NCBI GenBank assembly: GCA_013368445.1 | Contig: JAACJO010000003.1 | Location: 2,418,001 to 2,482,000 of the forward strand | Direction: 5' to 3' | DNA from: Leucocoprinus leucothites | Taxonomy: Eukaryota > Basidiomycota > Agaricomycetes > Agaricales > Agaricaceae | Length of the DNA stretch: 64,000 nucleotides | Shown: one piece after another, positions 33,601-45,936 of the stretch | How the letters are laid out: every line of letters starts with the position of its first letter | Position numbering within the stretch: the stretch's first letter is position 1 | Position numbers and translations under genes: made by a program | Notes under the pieces: model-generated | What the model was told of the DNA's origin: nothing | Seen by the model: only the letters and a program-made list of their open reading frames with translations | The model's database searches: none

Positions 33601-33968
33601 ATGCCCAGGTCGGGCCTCCAGCGAGAGGTTATCGCCTTGTATAGAAGGTTAGTCCCTTCTCTGTTTTGATCATTCTGTTGCCCTTGCAAACAATCTTTAG
33701 AGCGCTTCGAATGGTTAAAACCAAGCCAGAACCCGTCCGACACAAGTTCCTCCTTTACGTCCAATTCACGTTCCGCCAGAATGCGTCATTGGTACCGCCT
33801 CGCGACGTGAGCACGATTGAACATTTACTCAGGAAAGGAAGGCGGCAATTGGAGATGTACGAGGATCCAGGTGTCAAGGATTGCTTCGTCTCGAAGGATA
33901 TGGTTGAGTGGGAGGAACGTTGGCGGAGAGGAACGACCAACGCCTCTATTCATACTCAAACTAGGTAA
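33601..33968 (+). CDS. SDH6: Succinate dehydrogenase assembly factor, LYR protein (SDHAF1/Sdh6)
   Basis: Small mitochondrial matrix LYR protein that helps install iron-sulfur clusters in the Sdh2 subunit of complex II. Two exons (33601-33647 and 33701-33968) give 104 residues. The N-terminus is MPRSGLQREVIALYRRALR, with the LYR motif (ALYR) spanning the splice junction. Downstream, 'HKFLLYVQFTFRQNASL', 'PPRDVSTIEHLLRKGRRQL' and 'VKDCFVSKDMVEWEE' match the SDHAF1 pattern of an F/LR block followed by DV-IE-L-R-G-RQL. An ATG at 33585 is in another frame and was rejected because only the 33601 frame gives the LYR motif. Confidence 0.9.
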
Positions 33969-34401
33969 AAGTGTACAATTGAAGCTTATAAAACACCGCG
34001 TAGATTGTATATAATGCCAGCGCTCTCAACGGGCAGCATTAATCAAGCATATATACAAAGCGGTGACTCGCAGGGTGGCCGAGTTACTTCGGATGTTCTA
34101 GAGTCGAGTAAGGCCCGTAGTTGTGGAACAGACTGACCTATGCCATGAATTGCTTTTTAAATTCAATGGGATTGATTAAGCTACCGTAGGAGTAGTTCAA
34201 GCGAGGTTCTTGAAGGTGTACTTGCCTTATATACGCCAATCGCCTGTTAATGTTACTGCTCTGGCACTTAGAAATGGCATTGATAGGCGCCAAAGCATGG
34301 TCACGGTGACGCGCTCAAGTCACGTTGTCCTACCAAATTCGCGCTTCTACTTTTTTCGGAATTGGACACAGCGGAATCCGACTTTCAGCCTCTCTTCGCT
34401 C
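33969..34401. other. Intergenic region upstream of MRPL4
   Basis: A 433-bp stretch between tandem genes. A 'ggtggccgag' string near 34074 recalls a leucine or serine tRNA 5' end, but no matching T-arm or anticodon stem follows. No gene is supported. Confidence 0.5.
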
Positions 34402-35359
34402 ATGCTCTCGCTCGCACGTTCACTCCGCCAACGAACGCCACAGCTTCAAACTTCTCTTCAATGTACTAGACGCTGGTTAGCCGAAGTTGTCGACGCGACA
34501 CCAAATACTCCCCAACCCGAAATTCCCATAGTCGTTGTACCACATACAGAACCTGTGAACTGGCGAAAGGAGAAGGTTCCTGTGAGAGAAGACCATGGAC
34601 TCTATGCTTTCTTCCGGAGAAAAGAACCTGAAGACGGGAAGGTGTTCGAAGGAGAGGCAAAGTTCGTGGTCTGTGAAACTCCTCAGTCTTTCCAGACTCT
34701 TTCCGGTGCGCCGTCTCTCGGAATTTCGCATAGTATCACAGTCCTTAATGGTGATGTTTGGAACATGTGCTCATAATACAGGACGTGGGTGGAAAGCTGA
34801 GGAACTGAGACTGAAGAGCTTCAAGGACCTCCATACTCTGTGGTATGTTCTCGTCCGAGAACGTAACCTTCTTGCAACGCAGAAGGAAGAAACCCGGAGG
34901 ATGGGCGTACAGAACCCGGAATTCCAGGTCAACGGACGAAAATTATACCATGTACGCTTTCACCATTTCATCTTCCAGTAACCTCTTTCTAATATATTAC
35001 ATCCTACACTCTCACAGGTCCGGAAATCTATGGCACGCATCAAACAAGTCCTCAATGAACGCCGTCTCGCATATGAGAAGGCTTATGACATTGCATCCGC
35101 CCAGCGGGAGGTTTACGAGAGCGAAAAGGTTCTCACTCACCTTCGAAGTGAGCGTCGCAAGCGAGCAGCTGAAGCAAAGGCGGCCGAGGCAGCTGCGAAA
35201 GCAGCGCGTGGGGCAGAGAAAAAATTGGCGGCTCAAGCTCAAGAGAAGGCGCCGCGTGAAGTGGCCAGTGAACCTGAGCCTGTTCTAGCTCGGGAGAAGA
35301 CGCCGCGTGAGGTAGCTGGTGAGGCTGCTGCGGCTGGATTGTTCGGTGGCAAACTGTAG
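34402..35359 (+). CDS. MRPL4: Mitochondrial large-subunit ribosomal protein uL29m (MRP-L47/Mrpl4)
   Basis: Structural protein of the mitochondrial ribosome near the exit tunnel. The start [19 protein letters not shown] is a mitochondrial presequence. The conserved part, '[11 protein letters not shown]', then '[20 protein letters not shown]' across an intron, then '[17 protein letters not shown]' and '[19 protein letters not shown]', is the MRP-L47/uL29 signature. Three exons; introns near 34703-34782 and 34951-35019. The C-terminal extension is Ala/Lys/Glu-rich and contains an imperfect duplication ([25 protein letters not shown], split at 35250-35325), which is longer than usual for the family. 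Together with the two upstream genes it forms a run of three mitochondrial biogenesis genes. Confidence 0.93.
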
Positions 35360-35523
35360 ACCTGCCAGTGGGATGTACGTGCAGTAGTTTCAATAGTATA
35401 ATTTATATAATCGTGCCTCAAACTGCGCTGTTTCTTGGCATGCCTTTCAGCGATCGAGTGAAAGTGTGAATAAATAAGCTATATTATCGCCTAGACATTA
35501 AATTAGAGAAGATACAAGTAATC

Positions 35524-36620
35524 CTAATCAACAGTCTTCCTAGCCCACTTTCTCTGGCTACCTGCAGGGGAGAAGCTTCTCGGAGGTGGGGTTGCGAACC
35601 GATGTACAGGTTGAGGGGACGCCCCAAGCGCATCATAGGCACTGGACTTCCCTTCCTCCCTCGCCTTGTCTGCTTTCACCTGTGGCGATACGACTTCTTC
35701 GCCCTCCTCCTCGACCTTCACTGCTTTCTTTTCCTTGATAGATACAGGAGGTTTGGGTTTGGCTTCCTTGCCCCAGTACATCCACATCTGGGACCCCAAG
35801 ACTAGATTTAACACAAGCGCTAGTGCAAATCCAGATAATACGAGGGTATCCTTAACTTCTGTCGCTGTGGTGAATAGGCGCGCTATGCAGCCGAGTATTT
35901 GAGCTAGAACAGCGACGGAGCTGAGTTGCCCTGTGCTTCCTGCTTGTGCGTTCTGTACAATTTGCGGCACCTTTGAGAATAACGAGAGTGGGAGGGTGGA
36001 GAATTGTACGAGAGCGAGGGTGGAGAGCGGAAGAGAGTGTAGTGTATACGCTGTCCCTGCAGTAGCGAGAAGGGCGAGTGTCAAGTTTCGAGGTTTACTT
36101 GACGACGAAGGCGCAAAGGCGATGATGAGGAGAGTGATGAGGATATCTTGAATAGTCAAGAATAGGTTCTCGCCGTATGTCGAGAAGGGGAAGTTGTTCT
36201 TAACAGAGTATGCGAGTGTGATTGCATACGAGAGAGTTTCGAGGATGTAAGCTGTCAATGACAAGCCTTCAGCTGAACTTGCGTTCAAAACTATAGTAAT
36301 AACGTGTATTTGAGTCTTTCCAGATCGATACTGAAGGCTGTATAGTTGACGTACTCAAGAGCATTTGCGGAACTTTCATAATCGAGCCGCCAATAACAAT
36401 TCCAATCCCCAGTCCTTTCGAGACGGCATATTTGACGCACTCAGTGTCTGCCGCATTGAGGTTTTCAACGAGGGACACATAACATTTCTGTTCGGTCGAA
36501 TTTCGGGCTGGTTAGGACATGAAAGACAAAAACAAGAGAAGGTGGGATACTCGCTTTTCCAACGATGGAGATGCCTAGATCCTTCACGAAGGGAGGTAAA
36601 CTACGCGTTATTGAGGTCAT
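35524..36620 (-). CDS. MPDU1: MPDU1/Lec35-like PQ-loop protein
   Basis: Endoplasmic-reticulum PQ-loop membrane protein; the mammalian relative is needed for use of dolichol-phosphate mannose and glucose in glycosylation. The start MTSITRSLPPFVKDLGISIV is followed by introns and 'CVKYAVSKGLGIGIVIGGS'. Two PQ motifs are seen: 'IMKVPQML' and 'FSKVPQIVQNAQAGSTGQLS'. The first is followed by 'ASSAEGLSLTAYILETLSY', the conserved loop of the family. Seven hydrophobic helices can be traced. The C-terminal 90 residues are polar and basic (SIKEKKAVKVEEEGEEVV, PPPRSFSPAGSQRKWARK), longer than in animals. It is convergent with MRPL4 (164 bp) and upstream of PRP6 on the same strand. Confidence 0.9.
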
Positions 36621-36795
36621 GGTGAAAGGCAAGAGGGTGAAGCTGAATGTCAGGACTCCCGTCCCGCAATCGACGTGGAAGTTCACGTGGGATTAATCTG
36701 TGGCTGTGTCACACGCGCTTAAGGTCACCAATTCATCAATCCAATCCAAATGAACTTATCATAAAAGCATATACAGGAGAATGGCACAAATAATA

Positions 36796-39700
36796 CTACT
36801 GAAGAGCATCCGCAACCAATTCCAAGAGTTCTTTCGTGCTCTTTCCCCTATTCGAATCGTCCTTCACGATGCTCTGCCATACAGGCGAGTGGTGTGGCTC
36901 AACCGCAGCACATTTCGTTCTCACCTCCTCTCTGTGTTCTTCTGTCCCATGCATCCGCTCGAACTTTAACCACCAGCCCCACGTATCACCTAGGTCAGGT
37001 GCGGTAGCAACAGCTCTGCTAAACCACTCCCTCGCTTTCTCAATCTTTCGTTCTGCCCAAAAGAGTCGCGCGACTGTACAGATTATGAGTGGGTTATCGG
37101 CACTCTTCTTTAATGCGTCCACAGATCGTGTTTTACGCATGGGTCGCGGTTCAGACCAAATTGTCAATGACCAGAGTAAACCTGAGGCAGGACACTCTTG
37201 TAATCCACGAGCGAGCATAGCCTTCGCTTGTATCGCTCCTCCTGAACGTTCTTCAACACCTACAGCTTCAGCCCATAGTTCATCGTTTGCTGGATTCACA
37301 AGGCGAGCTTTTTCAAGAAGTGAGCGTGCTTTGATGCTTTTCCCATCGGCCTCTTCTAGGCGGGACGCGAGGATCCAGAGAGTGACATTCTTAGGACATG
37401 CTTTGAGGCCAGCAGCGAAGGATGCGCGTGCCGCTGGGGTGTTTTTTAGTCGCTGGTATATTTGACCTTGAACCATGTAGAGCTTGGCGAACTTTGGGAA
37501 TTTCGTGAGGGCAGTTTTGAGAGTCTTAAGTACGTCTTCGAGTTGACCAAGCTGTCGTTCAAAGACAGCGGATTTCATCCAAATCTGTGGGATACTTTAG
37601 TAAAGTGACAAGATAGCAGAAAAGGCGGGCTTACTCTGTCAGTATCAGCAACGTCTCTGGCACGCTGGAGAAGTTGTCTGGCAACGTCCATGTTGCCATT
37701 TTCAGATTCAAGTTTGACAGCAGCCAACCAAATCTCTTCACTCTCAGGATTGACATTGAATGCGCGCTCCAGAACCTCACGAGCCGCAGGAACATCCCCA
37801 GCCAGCCATTTCTCTTTCGCAGCCATAAGCCAAAGGACTTCGGCTTGCGGACAATGCTTGACTGCCTGCCCAAGCAACGTATCCAAACTCTCCCTATTGA
37901 CGAATCAAAAGTTATTAGTAAATCAAAAACTCCCGAAAAAATACGAGTCACGCACCTTGTCCCATGAGCTTTCTCGAGCTCAGCTGCTCTCCGCCACAAG
38001 CTTCTTCGATCAGGATAAACCTTTAAAGCATAGGCCAAGATGGCCCTCGCAGTCCCAACCATTCCTCGATTTTCAGCACTCTCAGCATCGCTGACCCACG
38101 TATCCAATCGATCTTCTTCCTCAACTTCCATCGCCACAGTCGCTTTTACAATGGCTTCACACGTCCTCGGGCTTCCTTGACTCTCACATTTCTCAGCCTC
38201 CTTCAGCCATTGGTCTCTCGTGAGTAACACCTGATGTTTCCGCAGCTCACGGACGCCAAGCTCAATCGTTCGATCAACCATGTCGAGCTCTTTAGTTTTT
38301 TGCTCTTCCGTCTTATTTGCGGACGATTCTGGCGACGTGGCTTCTTGCTCGAGTAGGCGACCGGCAGCTATCCAGATTTCGTGGCTAGTAGGAACAGCTT
38401 TTCGGGCTTTGTTGAGCACTGCTTTCGCGCGTTCGGGCGTTTCCAAGCGCGCAAGTGCGAGCCAAAGCTCGACCGACATGGGGATGACTTCCACAGCACG
38501 TGCAAGAAGGATCCGAGCATCTGCTGCCGATTCTTCAAGATTGACGGTTTCTTTCCAAAGTCGGACCGAGTTTGGAATGTGTTCAAGAGCTATAAGAGAA
38601 GTGAAACGAAAAGAAGGGTGGGGAACGAGATTGAGTCCGAAATTGAATTCAGAGAAGATCTGATAAACATACCTTTTCGCAGCACACGCTTCTTTGATTT
38701 CGGATCGTTTTCGAGATCAGCCGCAGCCATCCAAATTTTGACACTTTGTCCGACGTGTTGGACTGCATTGGCGAGAACGATCTTCGCATCGTTATTATTC
38801 TAAACAGAGTCCGGAGTCAGCTGAATGGACCTTTGTTCAAGTTTAAGGGAAGTTTAACTCACGTGCAAACGCGCAGCTTCTAACCAAACATCTTCGCTCT
38901 TCGGACAGTTTTCACAGCCAGCTCTAATTATTTTTCGAGCTGCGACCATGCGGCCAGCATGTTCCTCTAGACAAGCAGCTGCGATCCATCCAGGTGCATG
39001 CTTGGGATTGGATTTGACGAGGGAATCGAAGAGCATGCGTGCACGCTTGATGTCGCCAATTTCGGCGTCAGACTTTATTATGACACTGTCGAGGGAGGTA
39101 AGGTAACCTTTTGGGTCGACCGAAGTGGACGTTCCCGAGGTAGAGGCTGTACCAGATATCTGCAAAGGTCAATGAATATTTTGGGGTCGTTTCTTCTGGG
39201 ATATGTTCGACGATTGGGGCACATACCTGGTCGAGCTTCAGGGAAAGGATCTTGTCTCGAGCTTGACCAAGTTCCACGAAGTTGGTGAGGGTACCCGACT
39301 CTGCAGGTGTAACGAATCCGCCAATCTGGGTAACGATAGAGAGCTTTTCTCAGTTTTCGGTGTTTTTCTCGAGTTATTGTGAACGTACTTCTTGTTGTCG
39401 TGTATCCAATGCATTCTCGTACTCCCCTTTCGCCCTATCGCCAACGATCACACTGTCTGGTACAACGAATGATCTCTCTTCCTTTCTCCGTTTCTTTCTG
39501 GTCAAATTCCCAACCTCCGGTATATTCTCCCACTCCGCATCTGACACGGCAGCCAAGCCACGCTTGAGGTCAGCAAACTGTTGTTGAATCTTCGGTCTTT
39601 CTGCACGATGCTTCGATAACTCTTCTTGCTCTCGCGCCTCTCTGTGGAGTGAGAAGAGAGAGACAAAAGTTGTCAGTCTAATCGAGGAAAATAATAGCCA

Positions 39701-40143
39701 GACTAACCAAGAACACACCTCCGTTGTTTACGCCGTGAATCCATGGCCTGATCAACCGTATCGTAGATCTTGTCTGCTTCCTCGTCATCCTGTTCATATG
39801 CCATTCCAGCAAAGAGACCATATTCATTGTCTGGGTCCTGAAATTGTTCTGGGTCTACGTCCTCTTCGCCTCGCTTCGCCCGGGCCTCCCTGATGAATCA
39901 TGAACAAGTTTAACTGATAGTTATTTGACAAATAAGACGTACGCAACAACTTCCTCTGAGGGCCCTTCTCGTGCGGGACCAATATCTGAGCGAGTTGTGA
40001 AGCCGGAAGCACTGTATATGTGATGTTAGTAATTCTTGTGTGTATCTAAACGAAACGCACCCTCGACCTAGACCGGCGACATATGATGCCGGTGCGGGCA
40101 TTGATAAAAATGCCAGTTTGTTAGACTTGTTGCTTGCCGCCAT
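36796..40143 (-). CDS. PRP6: U4/U6.U5 tri-snRNP splicing factor Prp6 (Prp1 in fission yeast)
   Basis: HAT/TPR-repeat scaffold that holds the U4/U6.U5 tri-snRNP together. The start [20 protein letters not shown] is followed by the N-terminal PRP1 domain: '[20 protein letters not shown]', then '[20 protein letters not shown]' and '[16 protein letters not shown]'. The rest is a long series of 34-residue helical repeats with W and E at fixed sites ([54 protein letters not shown]). It ends with '[18 protein letters not shown]' and [11 protein letters not shown]. About ten introns; total near 920 residues, normal for the family. It is head to head with RAD50 across 173 bp. Confidence 0.95.
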
Positions 40144-40316
40144 TGTTGCAGCTCAGTGAGTAGTGGGTGGATATCGGTGGCTGTTGCAGAGGACGTTGAG
40201 GATGCGTAGAACCGTCACGCCAAGTCATTATCTCACCGGTCACATGACTCAATGCCTGAGCGCGTAGTTACAAACCTCGCGTCTTGACTCTTCCAGTGAA
40301 TGCACTATTACCCGAG
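40144..40316. promoter_or_regulatory. Shared divergent promoter, PRP6 / RAD50
   Basis: 173 bp between the two start codons. A bidirectional promoter is inferred from spacing. No specific motif is claimed. Confidence 0.5.
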
Positions 40317-43300
40317 ATGGCACACCTGGACAAGCTAGCAATTCGTGGCATTCGCTCTTTTGACGACAAGCAAATTGCAATCATCCAGTTCTTCTCGCCT
40401 GTGACTGTCATAGTTGGTCTTAACGGCAGCGGCAAGACCACCATTATAGAATGCCTCAAGTATGCCACGACAGGTGACCAGCCTCCGGGCACCCGAGGTG
40501 GTGCCTTTATCCATGACCCGAAGATGGCAAATGAGAGGGAGGTTAAGGCACAAGTCAAACTGAAGTTTTATGCTGCGAATGGTATCAAGATGCTGGCTAC
40601 TAGAAACCTGAGTCTGACAACAAAGAAGACGACGATGACGATGAAAACACTCGAGGGAATTCTGTCTCTAGCAGATGTGTCAGACAAAACTGGTAAAGTA
40701 GGATCCAAATTACTACTCAACTTTGTTTCTCGCTGACTGAACCACTCGCTCAGCGCACAGCTATTTCTACCAAGTGTGCCGAAATGGACATTGAAATACC
40801 CCAGCTGCTTGGTGTCTCCAAGGCTGTTCTTGAGAATGTCATTTTCTGTCACCAAGAAGACTCTTACTGGCCTTTCTCTGAACCATCATACCTCAAAAAG
40901 AAATTCGACGAGATCTTTGAGGCTACAAGGTGTGTGAATCGACTTTACTCAGACTCCTATTAATCGGGAGCCAGATACGCAAAAGCACTCGACTCTATCA
41001 AAAACTTGCGCAAAGAACGCACTTCGGATCTCAGGCAGAGCAGGCGAGGCTTGGGGGACTTAAGCAAGAAAAAGACAGAGCTGACGAGGTTAAAAAGAAC
41101 CTCACTGAGACACGGACGACGATTGCGAACAGGGAAACAGCGTATGAGCAGCTCAAGAATCAGTATGACGCACAGGTCGTGTCTAATCAGCAATTCTACG
41201 AACATGCCACAAAGTTCCGAGAGACTTACATTCACATCGAGAACCTCGTGAAACAAAAAGATCGTTTGCAAGATGACTACAAGGAGCTCAAATTGAACCT
41301 ACAAGAGCTTGCAGGTAAGTGCTTACGCCCAAGGGGAGGAATATCCTAATGTGATATAGGATCTGATCAGGAGCTTGAGACACGTCTCGCAAACTTCGAT
41401 GAGCATATTTCCGTGCAAAAACGCAAATTGCAAGGAGAGGTCAACAAGAGAAACGATGTGGAAGAAAAGATTGCCGATGTCCGACAAGAGCATACCGATT
41501 GCGTTGTACAGCATGGAAAGCTGCTCGGAGAGCAAGAGGCACATACTCAACAGGTTGCCGAGCGAGAACAGCTCGTTCACGAACTCGGTGACAAACACAA
41601 GATCAAAGGGTCTAGTTATTCATCTCCTCATGAATTCCTTGCTCGCTTGGACGAGTTACGTCGCAAGCAGAGTGTAGACTTTGAGAGATTGCAGGTATGC
41701 CAGGTGTCCCTTAGCTCTCAGAATCTCATTATTCAAGGCGTATATTAGACCGAGATTAAAGACAAAGCCAACGCACATCAACGGAAGATCCTTGAGATGG
41801 AGTCCGATCTTGGAAGCAAGAGACTGAAGAAAATCAATCTTCAGGAACAAATTGTAAGTCTTCTACATTTTTCTGCCTTTCCCACTAACCTGTATCTCCC
41901 CTCAGCAAGAGCGTCATTTGAATATCAGGAAAACCGAACGCCAACTCGAGGACGAACAGACCATGAAATCTGAGCTTACTCTCCTTCAAGGCGATATCGA
42001 AGAGAAGAAATCCCGCCTCAAGAAGCTCAAATCCGACCTTTCTGAAGCCAATTTCGACTCTCGTCTACAAGAGAGAATCGAAAAGGGAAAGAGACTAGAG
42101 GAAACTAGGGAAAAGTTGAATATGGAGTTGCGCACCTTGAGTCTTCAAGCCGACTCGAGAGCCCGTTTGGATGTCAAGAGGGCTGAGGTGAAGAGCAAGA
42201 CAAATGAGGCCAATCATACGTACGTTCCAACTCGGGATTCCCCCTGTGACGCGAGTCGGATTCTAACCATTGAACAGGTTCAAGCTTGTCAATGAGAAAT
42301 ATCACAAGTTCTCCTCAAAGGACTTGTCTCAAGACAATGTCGAAGAAGCAATTGACGAGCAACTGGGACAGAAAGAGAGAGACAGGTCTACAATTAACAC
42401 CTCTCTCGCCAACCTCCTGGCCGAGATACAATCCGCGAACAAGACAAAAGATGATCTCGTCCGGGATAAGCAAGCAAAGCTTCGCGAGATTGAGTGTACG
42501 TACTCCTAGCTTACACCTGGATGAGAAACTATCGAGCTTGATATCGTAACGCCTTTCTAGTGATCAACAAGAAGATCAAAGCAGAACTTATGGAACTTAC
42601 TGACGACATGGAAACCATGACATACGAGGAAGCCTTAAAAACCGTCTCAGAGGAGCTCGAAATTCGCCGTAAAGACATTCTCCTTGGGCAAGCTAATCAA
42701 GTATACGAAAATTTGATCAAGATCAGCAAGGTGGAGAAAAAATGCCAGGCTTGTAGCCGTGGTATGAATGACCAGGAGATTGCTACTATGGAGAAGACAG
42801 TATGTGCATTCATATTTACGTGGCTAGATGAAAACGGCCGATCTGACAATGATACATGCCTAGCTTAAAGCGATTATTGAAAAAAGCGAGACTGTTGATG
42901 TTGCGAATGCCAAAGAGGAGATGGCCGCTTGGCAAGAGATGTTTGAGAGGTTACAAAAGCTGGGGCCTGTAGAGGTCAAGAGAAAGGGATTGGAGTCCGA
43001 GGAGATCCCTACAATCGCTGCGAAGATCAAAGACCTCGAAAAACAAATACCAGAGCTTAGGTTGAAAGCCGATAAAGTATGTCCACTTGTACTTCCGCTT
43101 GTCGACGATTATTGACGTGGTGAGCTTTCCAGGAGCAGGAGAGGCTTGATGAAGTCAAAGATTACATCCATGACCTCACTAACCTCAAACAACAAGCCTC
43201 AACAGTCGCACGTCTTCATCGGGAAGCAGAAAAAGCTCGCCAGGAAGCTTCCTCCATTGAGAACTCGCTTCTGAGTACTGGGTCGACGAGAACTGCCGAC

Positions 43301-45335
43301 GACGTTCAGCGAGAACTCGACGAACTTTCAGGCACATTGTATGTTTCTCCGCTATCTTCGCTCGATATATATCAATCAGCTAAAAATAACCTACCTTCTC
43401 TTCGTCATTTCAGCCGGATGATTGAACGCGAAAAACAGAGTATCACACTTGAGAGGGATAGGCAAAATCTCACGATCAGAACGTTAGAGGATGGCTTGCA
43501 TGCGATGGAAAAACAAGAGTTGGGACTATCGAATAAGTTGCATGGAAAAGAGGTGTTGGAAGAGAACATCACGAAGATGAGGAACGACGTCGCGTCATTC
43601 ACGGAACAGATCAAGGTTGGAGATTTCCCGGACATGCTTTCATTTTGGGACTTTAACGAAGGCGGTCCTGGGATTAGGATCTTGACAATCAAATTGCTGA
43701 AGGAGAGGCGCCAATCGAGGCATTGAAGGCTTCATTCCAGGATGCACAACAAGAGCTCAATGGCAAAATGAATCAAATCTCGGCACAAATTCAAGAACTG
43801 AACACCAGCATCAATAGACTAAACCATATCCATAAAGGCGTGGAGCGGTACGAAATTCTATTCCCCTACAACTACTACCTTCGCTAAATGGAGACCGTGC
43901 CACAGGTACATCAAAGAACGGCGTGCCCAAGAACTTAAGAACACTTCGGAGCGAGTTGAACAGCTCGATACGGAACTTCAAGGGCTCAATAAGGAGCTTG
44001 GTGGAATCCGTGAGGTCATAACCGATATCCAGAAGGAGATTAATGAGAGTGGTGCTTCGGTAGCCAACCTTCGGGACAACATCCGCGCCAGGAGGCTTAT
44101 CAGGCAGATTAATGAGGTACAGGCGGAGATTGACTCTCATGACATGGAAGAAATGGCCAAAGCACGGAGAAATTTCGATGAAAAGTATAAGCTGGCGAAG
44201 GAGAAGGAGGATAACCTACGCGTTGAGGTATCGTATATATATGCGCTCTGTGGTGATAGATTGCTGATTCTCCGCTTTTCCCCCTCCATGCTGTGTCTGT
44301 CATCACTGTACCGTAACAGTATGGTCGTATCCGTGGAGAGCTTGACACTCTCCAACAGCAAGTCGAGAAATATGATACTGATCTAAAGAGAAACTTCAAA
44401 GACATCAACAAAAGATACACAGACCAGCTCATCAAAGTTAAGGTAGCCGGTTCAATTTAAGCCTCACGCAATCCTGTGACTTATTTCCGTTATGCTAGGT
44501 CTCTGACATGGCGAATAGCGATTTAGAGAAGTATGCCAAGGCTCTTGACAAGTGTGTTGCCGCTCCGATAATCGGTTTGGACTAACTGCCGACATGCATT
44601 CTAGTGCAATTATGAAATACCATACACTCAAGATGGAAGAAGTGAACGATGTCATGAAATACCTCTGGAACAAGACCTACCAGGGAACAGGTTAGTTGAG
44701 ATACCACACCAGTTGTCCGAGCGTTAATTTACATCCTCGCTCCAGATATCGACGGAATTAAGATCAAATCTGACGTAGAGGGCGGTGCTAACAAACGTTC
44801 CTACAACTACAGGGTACGTGCTGATGGGGTTGGCTAGCCTACGCCTGACATATGACCCCAGGTGGTCATGACCAAAGACCAGGTGGAGATGGACATGCGT
44901 GGCCGGTGCTCGGCGGGCCAGAAGATGCTGGCTTCAATAATCATCCGCCTTGCGCTCTCGGATTCTTTCGGTCAAAACTGTGGTATCCTCGCTTTGGATG
45001 AGCCTACCAATGCACTGGACACTGAGAATATAGATGCTTTGGCTGCAAGCCTCATAGAGTGAGCCCGAGATCTAAGTACACGTGTGATTTTATTGACGTG
45101 TCACCATAGCATCATAAATGAACGTCGGACTCATTCCAACTTTCAACTCATCATTATCACTCACGACGAGGGATTCTTGAAAAAGCTTGGCCAAGCAGAC
45201 GTGATGAAGAGCTATTGGTACGTACAATCTTCATCATCGACTCGTCGCGCGCATGATCCCTTACCGCAGTCAATCAGGCGAGTATCACGAGATGCCAGAC
45301 AGAAGTCGATCATTGAACGTCAGAGATTCAACTAA
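40317..45335 (+). CDS. RAD50: DNA double-strand break repair ATPase Rad50
   Basis: SMC-like ATPase of the Mre11-Rad50-Xrs2/Nbs1 complex, which senses and processes DNA breaks. The start is [19 protein letters not shown]. Walker A is '[20 protein letters not shown]', followed by '[17 protein letters not shown]' and the Q-loop region '[18 protein letters not shown]'. Long coiled coils follow. The zinc hook is '[10 protein letters not shown]' (CXXC) near 42745, followed by the returning coiled coil. The C-terminal ATPase half has '[20 protein letters not shown]' (signature motif) and Walker B '[18 protein letters not shown]', then '[15 protein letters not shown]'. It ends in [10 protein letters not shown]. 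About 17 introns; roughly 1300 residues, the usual size. No frameshift is needed. Confidence 0.96.
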
Positions 45336-45936
45336 AATGCTTTTTTGGGTGCTTTCATGCGGCTATGTGTTTATCCTCGGATATGTTTATGTACTTTACC
45401 AGGACTTCACAGGCCTCACAATCTACATCGGTTCGATCGCTTACCTTTGTGGAAAAGAAAGTAGACCGTTGCAGCCAACAAGCATACTCTGCGCAGGGTT
45501 AAAATTAGCGTAAGGGAGTCATGATGCATGACCCTCGGCTTGGCACGAGAATTTCATTCGTGGCGTATCGCTAGCAGTATGGGCTGGAGCAGATGGATCG
45601 ACAACGACGCCAGCACGATGACAAACCCCTTCTTGAGATTGTTCTACGTGTATTGCAAATCCAAAGCATCCGAGCTTACCCACAAAGGCTAGTGTCCAAA
45701 TCAGGACCGAGAGACCCGCCAACTCGACGAGAGATAAAAATAGTATGTACGTGAGACCGAAAATCTTCTTCAGGTCGATTACCGCCCACTTGCGACAAAG
45801 GGTAATGCAACAGTAATGAAGCTCTCACTCGAGGCAGCGCATCGAATTCCTTTTCCATGTGACACATCAGACCGTTTTTGTCGACTCCGAACGTTAACAC
45901 CTGGCCATACCACCTCGGCCATTTTCGCTTCGCATC
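45336..45936. other. Intergenic region upstream of the TmpL-like gene
   Basis: A 601-bp stretch between tandem genes. Small open frames on both strands (45519-45722 and 45676-45951 on the minus strand) show no family resemblance. It presumably contains the promoter of the next gene. Confidence 0.5.

Noticed and set aside
33585..33644. Starting the SDHAF1-like gene at ATG 33585
   Set aside because: That frame hits a stop and lacks the LYR motif. The frame from 33601 gives ALYRR joined to the next exon.
34070..34140. tRNA-like string 'ggtggccgag' upstream of MRPL4
   Set aside because: There is no T-arm B box, no acceptor pairing and no anticodon stem.
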